15,117 nucleotides of DNA from CAYQPF01 sp964419225 (GTDB lineage Bacteria > Cloacimonadota > Cloacimonadia > Cloacimonadales > CAYQPF01): positions 1 through 15,117 of the forward strand of contig CAYQPF010000121.1 of the NCBI GenBank assembly GCA_964419225.1. The letters run 5' to 3'. This document shows, one piece after another, positions 1 to 6,340 of this stretch. The notes beneath the pieces are model-generated. The model did no database searches. It was not told the origin of the DNA and saw only the letters and a program-made list of their open reading frames with translations. The stretch's first letter is position 1, and each line of letters begins with the position of its first letter. The translations under genes and the position numbers were made by a program.

Positions 1-206
1 CTTTTATTGCCGACTTTTTTTGTTCTAAAAGAAAATTAGTAATTGAAATTGATGGGAACATTCATGAATTTAAAAAACAGAATGACTTTTTTCGAGATCA
101 TATTATTAAAGAACTGGGTTATAAGATTTTAAGATTTACAAATGATCAAATCGAGAATAATATGGCAGTAGTTCTAAAAATTATTAGTGATAGTAAATAC
201 GAGTGA
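1..206 (+). CDS. DUF559 (Vsr-like endonuclease domain) protein, 3' end only
   Basis: Reading from base 3 there is an open frame of 67 residues to a TGA at 204-206; the 5' part lies outside the window. The visible residues start FIADFFCSKRKLVIEIDG and continue with an FFRDHIIKELGYKILRF stretch. This is the usual DUF559 layout: an Asp in the first strand, then an E-x-D pair (EID) followed by G-x-x-H, and the 'LGY.ILRF.N..I..N' end. The family belongs to the PD-(D/E)xK nuclease superfamily, related to the Vsr mismatch endonuclease. Its biological role is poorly known, and these genes are often small and scattered. The D, E and D that would form the metal site are present, so the domain looks intact as far as it is visible. 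A cluster of repeats lies directly downstream. Family assignment is firm; function is not. Confidence 0.8.
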   Translation, partial: FIADFFCSKRKLVIEIDGNIHEFKKQNDFFRDHIIKELGYKILRFTNDQIENNMAVVLKIISDSKYE

Positions 207-222
207 AAGGTGAAGCACCATA

Positions 223-290
223 AAGTCCTTGCCCTTATTAAGGGAAAGGATTTAGGATAGGGTTGAGGGAAAAGTTGGCAGTAGGCAGAG
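223..290 (+). repeat. Intergenic direct repeat, copy 1
   Basis: This copy begins AAGTCCTTGCCCTTATTAAG, contains GGATTTAGGATAGGGTTGAG, and ends in GGCAGTAGGCAGAG. It matches 407-480 nearly base for base, apart from a small length change in the CCCTT/AAGGG hairpin core and an extra GGCAG block. It starts 17 bases after the stop of the DUF559 gene. It has no convincing coding potential. Confidence 0.85.
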
Positions 291-298
291 ATTTCGAC

Positions 299-336
299 AA
301 CCCATCCCCGACCCTTCCCTTTTAATAAGGGAAGGG
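299..336 (-). repeat. Diverged inverted copy of the same repeat, with a 10-bp hairpin
   Basis: Read on the minus strand this resembles 231-268 (CCTTATTAA, then AAGGGAAGGG, then a GGGGATGGGTT tail). It therefore forms an imperfect large inverted repeat with copy 1. Its core is a perfect hairpin: CCCTTCCCTT (312-321), loop TTAAT, AAGGGAAGGG (327-336). No T-run follows, so it is not a classical terminator. This kind of AAGGGAAGGG palindrome next to a DUF559 gene suggests one composite repeat element; that link is inferred. Confidence 0.65.
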
Positions 337-406
337 AGTGAAAACGGGTGATGTATTCTGCTAGTGGAAATTTGGTGTAAGAAGGAAAAGCAAAGCTTTT
401 TCGAAC

Positions 407-480
407 AAGTCCTTGCCCTTTTAAGGGAAAGGATTTAGGATAGGGTTGAGGGAAAAGTAGGCAGTAGGCAGTTGGCAGAG
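407..480 (+). repeat. Intergenic direct repeat, copy 2
   Basis: This is the second copy of the 223-290 repeat, offset by about 184 bases. It begins AAGTCCTTGCCCTTTTAAGG and ends GGCAGTAGGCAGTTGGCAGAG. The spacer between the copies (291-406) contains the inverted copy and otherwise no recognisable gene. Together, 207-571 is the only stretch over 300 bases in the window without a gene. Confidence 0.85.
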
Positions 481-501
481 GTCGTCGGGAGTCATGAGTA
501 T

Positions 502-529
502 TGAGTCATGACTCAGGGAAATTCCTGAG
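502..529. other. Palindrome and hairpin upstream of murJ
   Basis: A perfect 14-base palindrome, TGAGTCATGACTCA (502-515), is followed without a gap by a hairpin in which CTCAGG (512-517) pairs with CCTGAG (524-529), with extra inner pairing. The two share CTCA, so only one can form at a time. The start of murJ is 42 bases downstream. There is no T-run. It could be an operator, an RNA structure in the murJ leader, or repeat debris; the sequence does not decide. Confidence 0.4.
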
Positions 530-571
530 TAGAGAGTTTTGAGTTAGAATAAGAGATAGATTAGGAGAGAA

Positions 572-2134
572 ATGAGTAACAGGAAATTAGCGAAAAATGT
601 CGGGATAATGTCGATAGCAGTGTCATTTAGCAGAGTATTGGGATTGATCAGGGACCAGGTGATGGCGAACTTTTTTGGGACCACCTATTTAAATGATGCT
701 TTTAATATCGCGTATAATATTCCTAATTTATTGAGAAAACTATTTGGTGAAGGTGCTTTATCTGCCGCTTTTGTACCAATTTATAATGAAGTAGGTCACC
801 GACAGGGTAAGAAAGCCCAGATAGATTTTGCTTTGAATGTTTTGTCACTTCTGACAATGCTTTTACTTGTATTAACATTTTTGGGTATGGTGTTAGCACC
901 AATAATTGTGAAAGTAATTTATCCCGGGATTGCATCACATACTGAAGTATTGGCAGTTAAACTATGCCGGATAATGTTTCCTTACTTGTTTTTTATAGGA
1001 CTATCATCCACTTTTATTGCGATATTGAATTCACATGACAAGTTCTTTATGACAGGCTTATCTTCTGCCTTATTGAATATAGGGATGGTTGGTACGATCT
1101 GGGTTGGGGTATGGATGTTCAATCTAAGTGATGAACAGAAGATAATATTGGCAGCCTGGGGTGTATTGATTGGAGGTTTTTTACAAACCGTGATTAATTT
1201 TCCTTTTTTGAAGAAACTGGGCTATAATTTTAAAGTTTTTATCAACTTCACAGGAGAAGCGATAAGTGCTGTATGGAAGAGGTTTATTCCTGGGATGATC
1301 GGCATGGGTATCAGGGAGATCAATTTACTGGCAGATGGTTTGATCGCATCTTATTTACCAATAGGCAGTATAACTGCATTAAACATGGGGAACCGGCTGA
1401 TGCAGTTGCCCTTGGGAATATTTGGGATAGCAACAGGCTCAGCAGTATTACCGTTATTTTCAAAGTATCTGCATGAAGAGAATTGGGAAGGCTTGTCCGA
1501 GAGTCTCCGTTTTGCCACGATATCTCTTGCTTATATAATGCTGCCAATCACAGCCATCATGGCAGGTCTGGGTAAAGATTTTATTATCATTCTCTTTCAA
1601 CGTGGTGCTTTTGATGCCCATGCAGTTGCATTGACTTATAAAGCTACCCTGTGTTTTTCCTTAGGATTGATCTTTTATTCCCTGAATCAGACAATTACTC
1701 CCATCTTCTACGCCAATAAAGATACAAAAACACCCATGCAAATTGCCGGGGTAATGGTTGCCCTGAACATAGTTTTAAATGTTGTCTTGATGCAATTCCT
1801 CCAATTAGGCGGTTTAGCTTTGGCAACTTCAATCACAGCTATGGTTAATTATTTAGTAATGATCAAAATAATAACCAAAAGAATGCCCAGAATCCAATAT
1901 TCGGGTCTGTGGATCGATATTTTCAAATTAATCTTTATCTCAGTTATGATTTATATTCTTCTGATGACGGCTAATCACTATTGGTTAGTAAAAGGATTAT
2001 TGCTTTTGATCATTAAATCTGTAGTATTAAGTTTGGCATCTTTTGTTATTTTATTTGTTTTAGCAGGATTGTTAAAAGTTAAGTATGGCAATAAAATCAA
2101 GGATAGGTTATGTCAGAAATTTCTGCGGAAATAA
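572..2134 (+). CDS. murJ: Lipid II flippase MurJ (MviN family)
   Basis: This is an integral inner-membrane protein of the MOP superfamily that flips undecaprenyl-linked lipid II to the outer face for peptidoglycan synthesis. It is 520 residues long, normal for the family, and hydrophobic throughout, consistent with about 14 membrane helices. The N-terminal hallmark is clear: SRVLGLIRDQ (20-29), then NDAFNIAYNIPNLLRKLFGEGALS (41-64). Arginines equivalent to the essential ones of E. coli MurJ are R21, R27, R55 and, in GNRLMQLPLG (273-282), R275. The ATG has an AGGAG (563-567) four bases upstream. The gene overlaps uvrC by 25 nt, so the two are very likely co-transcribed. No clear sigma-70 promoter was found in the repeat-rich region upstream. 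Confidence 0.96.
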   Translation: MSNRKLAKNVGIMSIAVSFSRVLGLIRDQVMANFFGTTYLNDAFNIAYNIPNLLRKLFGEGALSAAFVPIYNEVGHRQGKKAQIDFALNVLSLLTMLLLVLTFLGMVLAPIIVKVIYPGIASHTEVLAVKLCRIMFPYLFFIGLSSTFIAILNSHDKFFMTGLSSALLNIGMVGTIWVGVWMFNLSDEQKIILAAWGVLIGGFLQTVINFPFLKKLGYNFKVFINFTGEAISAVWKRFIPGMIGMGIREINLLADGLIASYLPIGSITALNMGNRLMQLPLGIFGIATGSAVLPLFSKYLHEENWEGLSESLRFATISLAYIMLPITAIMAGLGKDFIIILFQRGAFDAHAVALTYKATLCFSLGLIFYSLNQTITPIFYANKDTKTPMQIAGVMVALNIVLNVVLMQFLQLGGLALATSITAMVNYLVMIKIITKRMPRIQYSGLWIDIFKLIFISVMIYILLMTANHYWLVKGLLLLIIKSVVLSLASFVILFVLAGLLKVKYGNKIKDRLCQKFLRK

Positions 2135-3921
2135 GAGAAAAACTGAATCTTCTTCCTGATAAACCAGGTGTTTATCTGATGAAGAATGATAAAGATCAGG
2201 TGATTTATGTCGGTAAGGCCGTAAATCTGAAGAACCGGGTCAGATCATACTTTATTGGAATTCCTGCTGATGCAAAGACCAGAAGATTAGTCAGCCATAT
2301 ACATATTTTCGATTATATAATTATTTCGAATGAGACAGAAGCTTTATTACTGGAAGCTAATCTCATCAAGAAATACATGCCCCGCTATAATGTTCTATTA
2401 AAAGATGATAAAAAATATCCTTTCATTAAAGTGACCTGGTACGAGCCTTTTCCCCGCATAATCGTAACCCGGGAAATGAAGAAAGATGGCGGGAAGTATT
2501 TTGGTCCCTATACTGACAGTAAGACCTTAAAATATACTTTACGCTCCTTGGAATGGGTATTTCCCATCCGAACTTGTGAAAGAATTATTCCGGAAGATAA
2601 AATTGCTTTCTCCAGAGCGTGCATGAATGATCAATTAGGCAAATGTTCGGCTCCCTGTATCGGCAAGATCAATCGTGATGAATACAGGAAACTGGTTAAT
2701 CAGTTAATGCGTTTTCTGGTGGGAAAAGATACAGATGTAATGACAGAACTGACTCAGGAAATGTATCAGTTATCAGAGGAAATGAAGTTTGAATTGGCTG
2801 CAAAAGTAAGAGACCGAATCAAACAGGTGGAAAAATTACAGAAGATTCAGACAGTCTATTTCACTGATGATTCAAATAGAGATGTGATCGGAATCTATAA
2901 AGAAGAAAATCATGCAGCAGTGACAGTTTTAAAGATTTTGAGCGGGAAATTATTACAACGGGAAGTATATCCTTTGGAGAATGTTGAGGATATTGAGATC
3001 GGAGAAATGCTCAAAGCTTTTATTCTGCAATATTATACGGACAGACTCGATAACCTGCCCAAGCAGATAATCATGCAGGAAGAACCGGATGAACTGAACG
3101 AACTAAATATTTGGCTGAATAATAAGATAATCGTACCTCAGCGTGGAGATAACCGGAAACTGATCATGATAGCCAAGGAAAATGCTTTCAATCATATCGA
3201 AGAAAAAAAGCTGAGTCATTTACGAAAAAGTACCAGAACTATCGTACCTGTTCAAGAGCTGAAAGAGAAGTTGAATCTCAAGAAACTCCCTCGTAAAATG
3301 ATCTGTGTAGATATATCCACAATAATGGGAACAGACACTGTTTCCTCATTAGTTTTTTTTGAGAATGGTAAACCGAAGAAGAGTCAATACCGCAGGTTTA
3401 TTATTAAGACTGTGGAAGGGCAGGATGATTTTGCTTCGATGCAGGAAACTTTACTCCGCTTTTCTGCCCATTTTGCTGAAGATGAGAAGTGGGAGCAACC
3501 GGATTTAATTATCATTGATGGTGGAAAAGGACAGTTGAGTTCTGCACATCAGATCATTGTCGAACAGAAATTAACTGAGGTTGAGATGATTTCACTTGCC
3601 AAAAGAGCGGAAGAAGTTTTTGTACCTCATAATAAAGAGTCAATAATCTTGCCCAGAAATTCATCGGCTTTACGACTCTTGACAAATATCAGAGATGAAG
3701 CACATCGCTTTGCCATAACATTTCACCGGAAACGCCGGGAAATGCGGACATTAACAAGCGATCTGGATGCAATAAAGGGAATAGGCAAAGATAAGAAGTT
3801 TATGCTCTTGAAAAGGTTTGGTTCTGTGGAAAATCTGAAAAAGGCAACTGTGGAAGAACTGGCAGAGGTGAAAGGTATTGGTGAGATTCTGGCCAAGCAA
3901 CTGCTGGAAGAGTTGAATTAG
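2110..3921 (+). CDS. uvrC: Excinuclease ABC subunit C (UvrC)
   Basis: UvrC is the dual-incision nuclease of nucleotide excision repair; it cuts both sides of a lesion presented by UvrA/UvrB. At 603 residues it is full length. Domains in order: GIY-YIG nuclease (about 14-95; GVY at 20-22, YVG at 33-35, R43, E77); a cysteine region with C156, C171, C179 and C183, matching the reported UvrC 4Fe-4S cluster site; UvrB-interacting UVR motif (about 207-245); RNase H-like nuclease (about 380-545) with D401 (VDIS), D470 (IIDGGKGQL) and H532 (RDEAHRFA); and tandem helix-hairpin-helix motifs (about 552-603: IKGIGKD and VKGIGE). All catalytic residues are present. The ATG sits inside the end of murJ, with AAGGA (2099-2103) six bases upstream. 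No intrinsic terminator with a T-run follows; tandem repeats begin 10 bases after the stop. Confidence 0.97.
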   Translation: MSEISAEIREKLNLLPDKPGVYLMKNDKDQVIYVGKAVNLKNRVRSYFIGIPADAKTRRLVSHIHIFDYIIISNETEALLLEANLIKKYMPRYNVLLKDDKKYPFIKVTWYEPFPRIIVTREMKKDGGKYFGPYTDSKTLKYTLRSLEWVFPIRTCERIIPEDKIAFSRACMNDQLGKCSAPCIGKINRDEYRKLVNQLMRFLVGKDTDVMTELTQEMYQLSEEMKFELAAKVRDRIKQVEKLQKIQTVYFTDDSNRDVIGIYKEENHAAVTVLKILSGKLLQREVYPLENVEDIEIGEMLKAFILQYYTDRLDNLPKQIIMQEEPDELNELNIWLNNKIIVPQRGDNRKLIMIAKENAFNHIEEKKLSHLRKSTRTIVPVQELKEKLNLKKLPRKMICVDISTIMGTDTVSSLVFFENGKPKKSQYRRFIIKTVEGQDDFASMQETLLRFSAHFAEDEKWEQPDLIIIDGGKGQLSSAHQIIVEQKLTEVEMISLAKRAEEVFVPHNKESIILPRNSSALRLLTNIRDEAHRFAITFHRKRREMRTLTSDLDAIKGIGKDKKFMLLKRFGSVENLKKATVEELAEVKGIGEILAKQLLEELN

Positions 3922-3930
3922 TTTGGGAAT

Positions 3931-4077
3931 AATCGACGTCTCGTCGATTGGAGACTTCAAAGGTACAAATTGAAGTGTTTGTGCAGACGAGATGTCTGCA
4001 ATTCCCAGTCTCGTCGATTGGAATCTTCAAAAGTACAAATTGAAGTATTTGTGCAGACGAGACGTCTGCAGTTCCCA
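3931..4077. repeat. Two tandem copies of a 70-bp hairpin-rich repeat
   Basis: Units at 3938-4007 and 4008-4077 differ at only a few positions. Each starts GTCTCGTCGATTGG and ends near TTCCCA. Each contains CTTCAA...TTGAAG (a 6-bp stem) and TGCAGACG-AGA-CGTCTGCA, an 8-bp stem with a 3-nt loop in copy 2 (4052-4070); in copy 1 one pair becomes G·T, so folding is kept. Before the first unit, AATCGACG-TCT-CGTCGATT (3931-3949) forms another perfect 8-bp hairpin. GACGTCTCGTC at the left is the exact reverse complement of GACGAGACGTC at the right. No T-run, no frame. It lies between uvrC and the NFACT gene and looks like a dispersed palindromic element. Confidence 0.85.
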
Positions 4078-4116
4078 GTAAAGAGGGGAGAGGCATTTCG
4101 ATAAACAGGAGAATTA

Positions 4117-5601
4117 GTGAATTATAATTATTTGGCACAATGGGTTAAAGAGGCAGTAGTCAGTAACCTGTATTTTGATTCGTTGAAGAAGATCGAGGAT
4201 CAATATATAATATATTTTAAAAAAATGGATAAATACCTACAGATAAATTTAGCTTCGGAAGATAATTTCCTTTTCTTCTCAGATAATCCGGGTTTTCCCT
4301 ATGATGAACTTGATGAAATATCCGGATTTTCCCAAACCCTGCGTCAGGCCAAATTAGAAAGAATAAAAATCCATACAGAAGACAGGATCTTTATTCTGGA
4401 TTTTGTGAAAGTTGATATCTATAATCAGGTCAATCATTTCCAACTTATAGTTGAACTTATATCTCATGGACAGAATATCATACTTGTACGCAAGGATAAA
4501 GATAAACTTCTGATATTAGACTGTTTGAAGAAGATCAGTTTTGCCGAAAACAATGACAGGCAGATTCTGCCGGGTGGAGAGTATTTATTTCCTAAGGCAT
4601 TATATCAAATTCAGGACAATCCCATTGTCTATCCTTTAAGTTTTGATGCTAAAGGTAAGGTTGTGGAAGCTACTGAAGGTGGTTTCAAAGAACTAAACGC
4701 CTTATTTGAGTCACTCTATTATGATTATATTTTATTGAATAAACTGGAAAAACAAAAGAAGATCCAGATTGCCAAATATAAGAAGGATATTGATAAAAAG
4801 AGTCTGAAGATCAGTAAGCAGAATGAGGAATTAGCTCAGGCAGTTGATGAGCAGAAGTGGTTTACTTATGCAGAATTGTTAAAGGCTAATTACAATATGC
4901 TTAATTCGGGGATGGAGAATATAGAGGTTACGGATTATTTCAGTGAGAATTTCCCTTTAATCCAAATTCCGATGCTGAAAGAAAAAGGTGCCAAAGAGAA
5001 TATTGAGTTTTATTATAAAAAATACCGTAAAGCTAAAACCGGGAAAGAAAAGATCAAAGAACAGATCGAAATCACTAATGCAGAAATAGAAAGTCTGGAA
5101 AGCGAGATCGTTTCGGTAGAGTTGTTGGACAATTATTGGGAGTATAAGGAGTTATTTACTAAAAGTAAGGACCAGAAAAATAAGAATCATAAAGCTGATA
5201 AATTTAAAAAAATATCTATTAATGCAGATTGGGAGATCTATTTAGGTCGAACCAGTACGGAAAATGATAATCTTACTTGTCGGGTAGCAGGAAAGAATGA
5301 CTGGTGGTTTCACACCCGTGTTTTCCGTGGTACTCATGTGATCTTAAGAAATATACATAAAAAAAATATCCCGGATCAACTTATAACTGTGTGTTGCAGT
5401 TTGGCAGCATATTTCAGTAAGGCAAAAAGTTCTTCCAACGTGCCTGTTGATTATACCCAGATCAAATATGTGAGAAAACCGAAGAGCAGCCCTCCTGGAT
5501 ATGTTATTTATACAAACCAAAAAACAATTTTTTCCGAACCCATGAGTTTTCGGGATGCAGTGGCTTTGGTTCAGAAATTAGTCAGCAACGGAGAGATATA
5601 A
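4117..5601 (+). CDS. rqcH: NFACT-family protein (RqcH/FbpA-like), HhH domain apparently missing
   Basis: Proteins of this family bind the large ribosomal subunit after ribosome splitting, and RqcH adds alanine tails to stalled chains (ribosome quality control). Seen here: NFACT-N (about 1-160) with D89-R90 in TEDRIFILDF, matching the D-R pair RqcH needs for tRNA; ILPGGEYLFP (150-159); a charged coiled-coil region (about 205-245 and 300-335); and NFACT-R (about 370-475) with YLGRTSTENDNL, NDWWFHTRVFRGTHVI, AAYFSKAK, VDYTQIKYVRKPK and PPGYVIYT. The protein is 494 residues against about 560-600 for typical members. The shortage falls between 160 and 185, where the helix-hairpin-helix domain normally sits. 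The start is GTG with AGGAG (4107-4111) five bases upstream. Its TAA overlaps the next ATG. Family is certain; RqcH activity without HhH is inferred. Confidence 0.85.
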   Translation: MNYNYLAQWVKEAVVSNLYFDSLKKIEDQYIIYFKKMDKYLQINLASEDNFLFFSDNPGFPYDELDEISGFSQTLRQAKLERIKIHTEDRIFILDFVKVDIYNQVNHFQLIVELISHGQNIILVRKDKDKLLILDCLKKISFAENNDRQILPGGEYLFPKALYQIQDNPIVYPLSFDAKGKVVEATEGGFKELNALFESLYYDYILLNKLEKQKKIQIAKYKKDIDKKSLKISKQNEELAQAVDEQKWFTYAELLKANYNMLNSGMENIEVTDYFSENFPLIQIPMLKEKGAKENIEFYYKKYRKAKTGKEKIKEQIEITNAEIESLESEIVSVELLDNYWEYKELFTKSKDQKNKNHKADKFKKISINADWEIYLGRTSTENDNLTCRVAGKNDWWFHTRVFRGTHVILRNIHKKNIPDQLITVCCSLAAYFSKAKSSSNVPVDYTQIKYVRKPKSSPPGYVIYTNQKTIFSEPMSFRDAVALVQKLVSNGEI

Positions 5602-5894
5602 TGATACAAATGACAGCCTCTGAACGTACGATGATTGTCTATATATTGGAGTATAATCTACCTGATACAACAGTTTGGGCTTATGGCCCGCGTGTGGATG
5701 GAACTTCTACTAAATTTTCTGATTTAAATTTGCTCGTGATTAGCAAAGAACCAATCACAGATCTGTCTATCTTCAAGTTAAAAACAGTTTTCTCTAATAC
5801 AGATTTGCCCTATAAGGTGAATATTGTGGACTGGAATAGCTTATCTTCAGAAGAGCAAAGAAATATTCTGAATATAAGTGAAAAACTTGTGTAG
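5601..5894 (+). CDS. Small MNT-fold nucleotidyltransferase-like protein, probably inactive
   Basis: This 97-residue protein follows the pattern of stand-alone MNT nucleotidyltransferases: an N-terminal helix, then VWAYGPRVDG (25-34), FSDLNLLVISKEP (39-51), and DLPYKVNIVDWNSLS (68-82). Active members have G-S-x10-D-x-D and a further Asp in 'VDIVDW'. Here the same positions read G29-P30-x10-D41-x-N43 and VN74IVDW, so the Ser, the second Asp and the third acidic residue are all changed. D41 and D77 remain. The ATG overlaps the stop of the NFACT gene (TAATG), with GGAG 7 bases upstream; ATG 5610 is a second in-frame choice. MNT proteins usually pair with a HEPN protein as toxin-antitoxin modules; none is present here. 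Likely a regulatory or decayed relative. Confidence 0.72.
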   Translation: MIQMTASERTMIVYILEYNLPDTTVWAYGPRVDGTSTKFSDLNLLVISKEPITDLSIFKLKTVFSNTDLPYKVNIVDWNSLSSEEQRNILNISEKLV

Positions 5895-5903
5895 AGAATA
5901 ATT

Positions 5904-6233
5904 CTACCACTTCTTGAAGATGAAGAACACCGCTAAAATAATAAAAACAAACCCCACTGCATAATTCCAACGGAATTCCTCTTTGAGATAAAATATGGAA
6001 AAAGCCGAGAAAACAGTCAGGGTGATAACCTCCTGAATTGTTTTGAGCTGGGTGGTAGTGTATTGATAAGAACCAATTCTGTTGGCGGGAACCTGAAAGC
6101 AATATTCAAAAAAAGCGATACCCCAACTGACCAGGATGACTATCCAAAGTGCTGAGCTCTTGAATCTTAAGTGACCATACCAAGCGAAGGTCATAAATAT
6201 ATTGGATATTGTTAAAAGAATAATAGGTTTCAT
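5904..6233 (-). CDS. DUF486 / DMT-like small membrane protein
   Basis: This 109-residue hydrophobic protein has four predicted membrane segments. It matches the strongly conserved DUF486 family: NIFMTFAWYGHL near the N-terminus, WGIAFFEYCFQVPANRIG (37-54), TTTQLKTIQEVITL (59-72), and RWNYAVGFVFIILAVFFIF near the end. The family resembles half-size drug/metabolite transporters (EamA/SMR fold) and has no established substrate. The ATG has GGAGA (6241-6245) seven bases upstream. It converges with the nucleotidyltransferase-like gene with only 9 bases between stops, and diverges from the metalloprotease gene. It appears to be a single-gene unit with its own promoter. Confidence 0.9.
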   Translation of the reverse strand: MKPIILLTISNIFMTFAWYGHLRFKSSALWIVILVSWGIAFFEYCFQVPANRIGSYQYTTTQLKTIQEVITLTVFSAFSIFYLKEEFRWNYAVGFVFIILAVFFIFKKW

Positions 6234-6251
6234 GATTTAATCTCCAGATAC

Positions 6252-6279
6252 TTTGTAAAAGAATAGAGGTAAATGTCAA
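6252..6279 (-). promoter_or_regulatory. Predicted sigma-70 promoter for the DUF486 gene
   Basis: On the minus strand a perfect TTGACA (6279-6274) is followed after 16 bases by TACAAA (6257-6252; four of six consensus positions). The predicted start near 6245 would fall at the ribosome binding site, giving a very short leader, which weakens the call. Confidence 0.35.
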
Positions 6280-6288
6280 CAAAATTCC

Positions 6289-6316
6289 TTGACTAATATT
6301 TGAATAATCATAATAA
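6289..6316 (+). promoter_or_regulatory. Predicted sigma-70 promoter for the M6 metalloprotease gene
   Basis: TTGACT (6289-6294) is followed after 16 bases by TAATAA (6311-6316), in a very AT-rich stretch 25 bases before the start codon. Overlapping alternatives for the -10 box (AATAAT at 17, TAATAT at 19 bases) exist. It faces away from the DUF486 promoter. Confidence 0.45.
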
Positions 6317-6340
6317 TATACCAACTTAATGGAGGTTTCT

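Noticed and set aside
312..336. 10-bp hairpin as terminator of the DUF559 gene
   Set aside because: The stem is strong, but no T-run follows on either strand and it is better explained as part of the repeat.
3931..4077. Possible CRISPR array
   Set aside because: The two 70-bp units are directly adjacent with no unique spacers, and the stems differ from CRISPR repeats; no cas gene is present.
5601..5894. MntA-type antitoxin of a HEPN/MNT toxin-antitoxin pair
   Set aside because: No HEPN gene is adjacent on either side, and the catalytic residues needed for adenylylation are changed.
5890..5907. Hairpin GTAGAG/TTCTAC between the nucleotidyltransferase-like and DUF486 genes as terminator
   Set aside because: Only about six base pairs, including a wobble, with no T-run on either strand.
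6329..6340. Upstream ATG as start of the metalloprotease
   Set aside because: It directly precedes the GGAGG ribosome site that serves ATG 6341, has no ribosome site of its own, and adds residues that do not improve the signal peptide.
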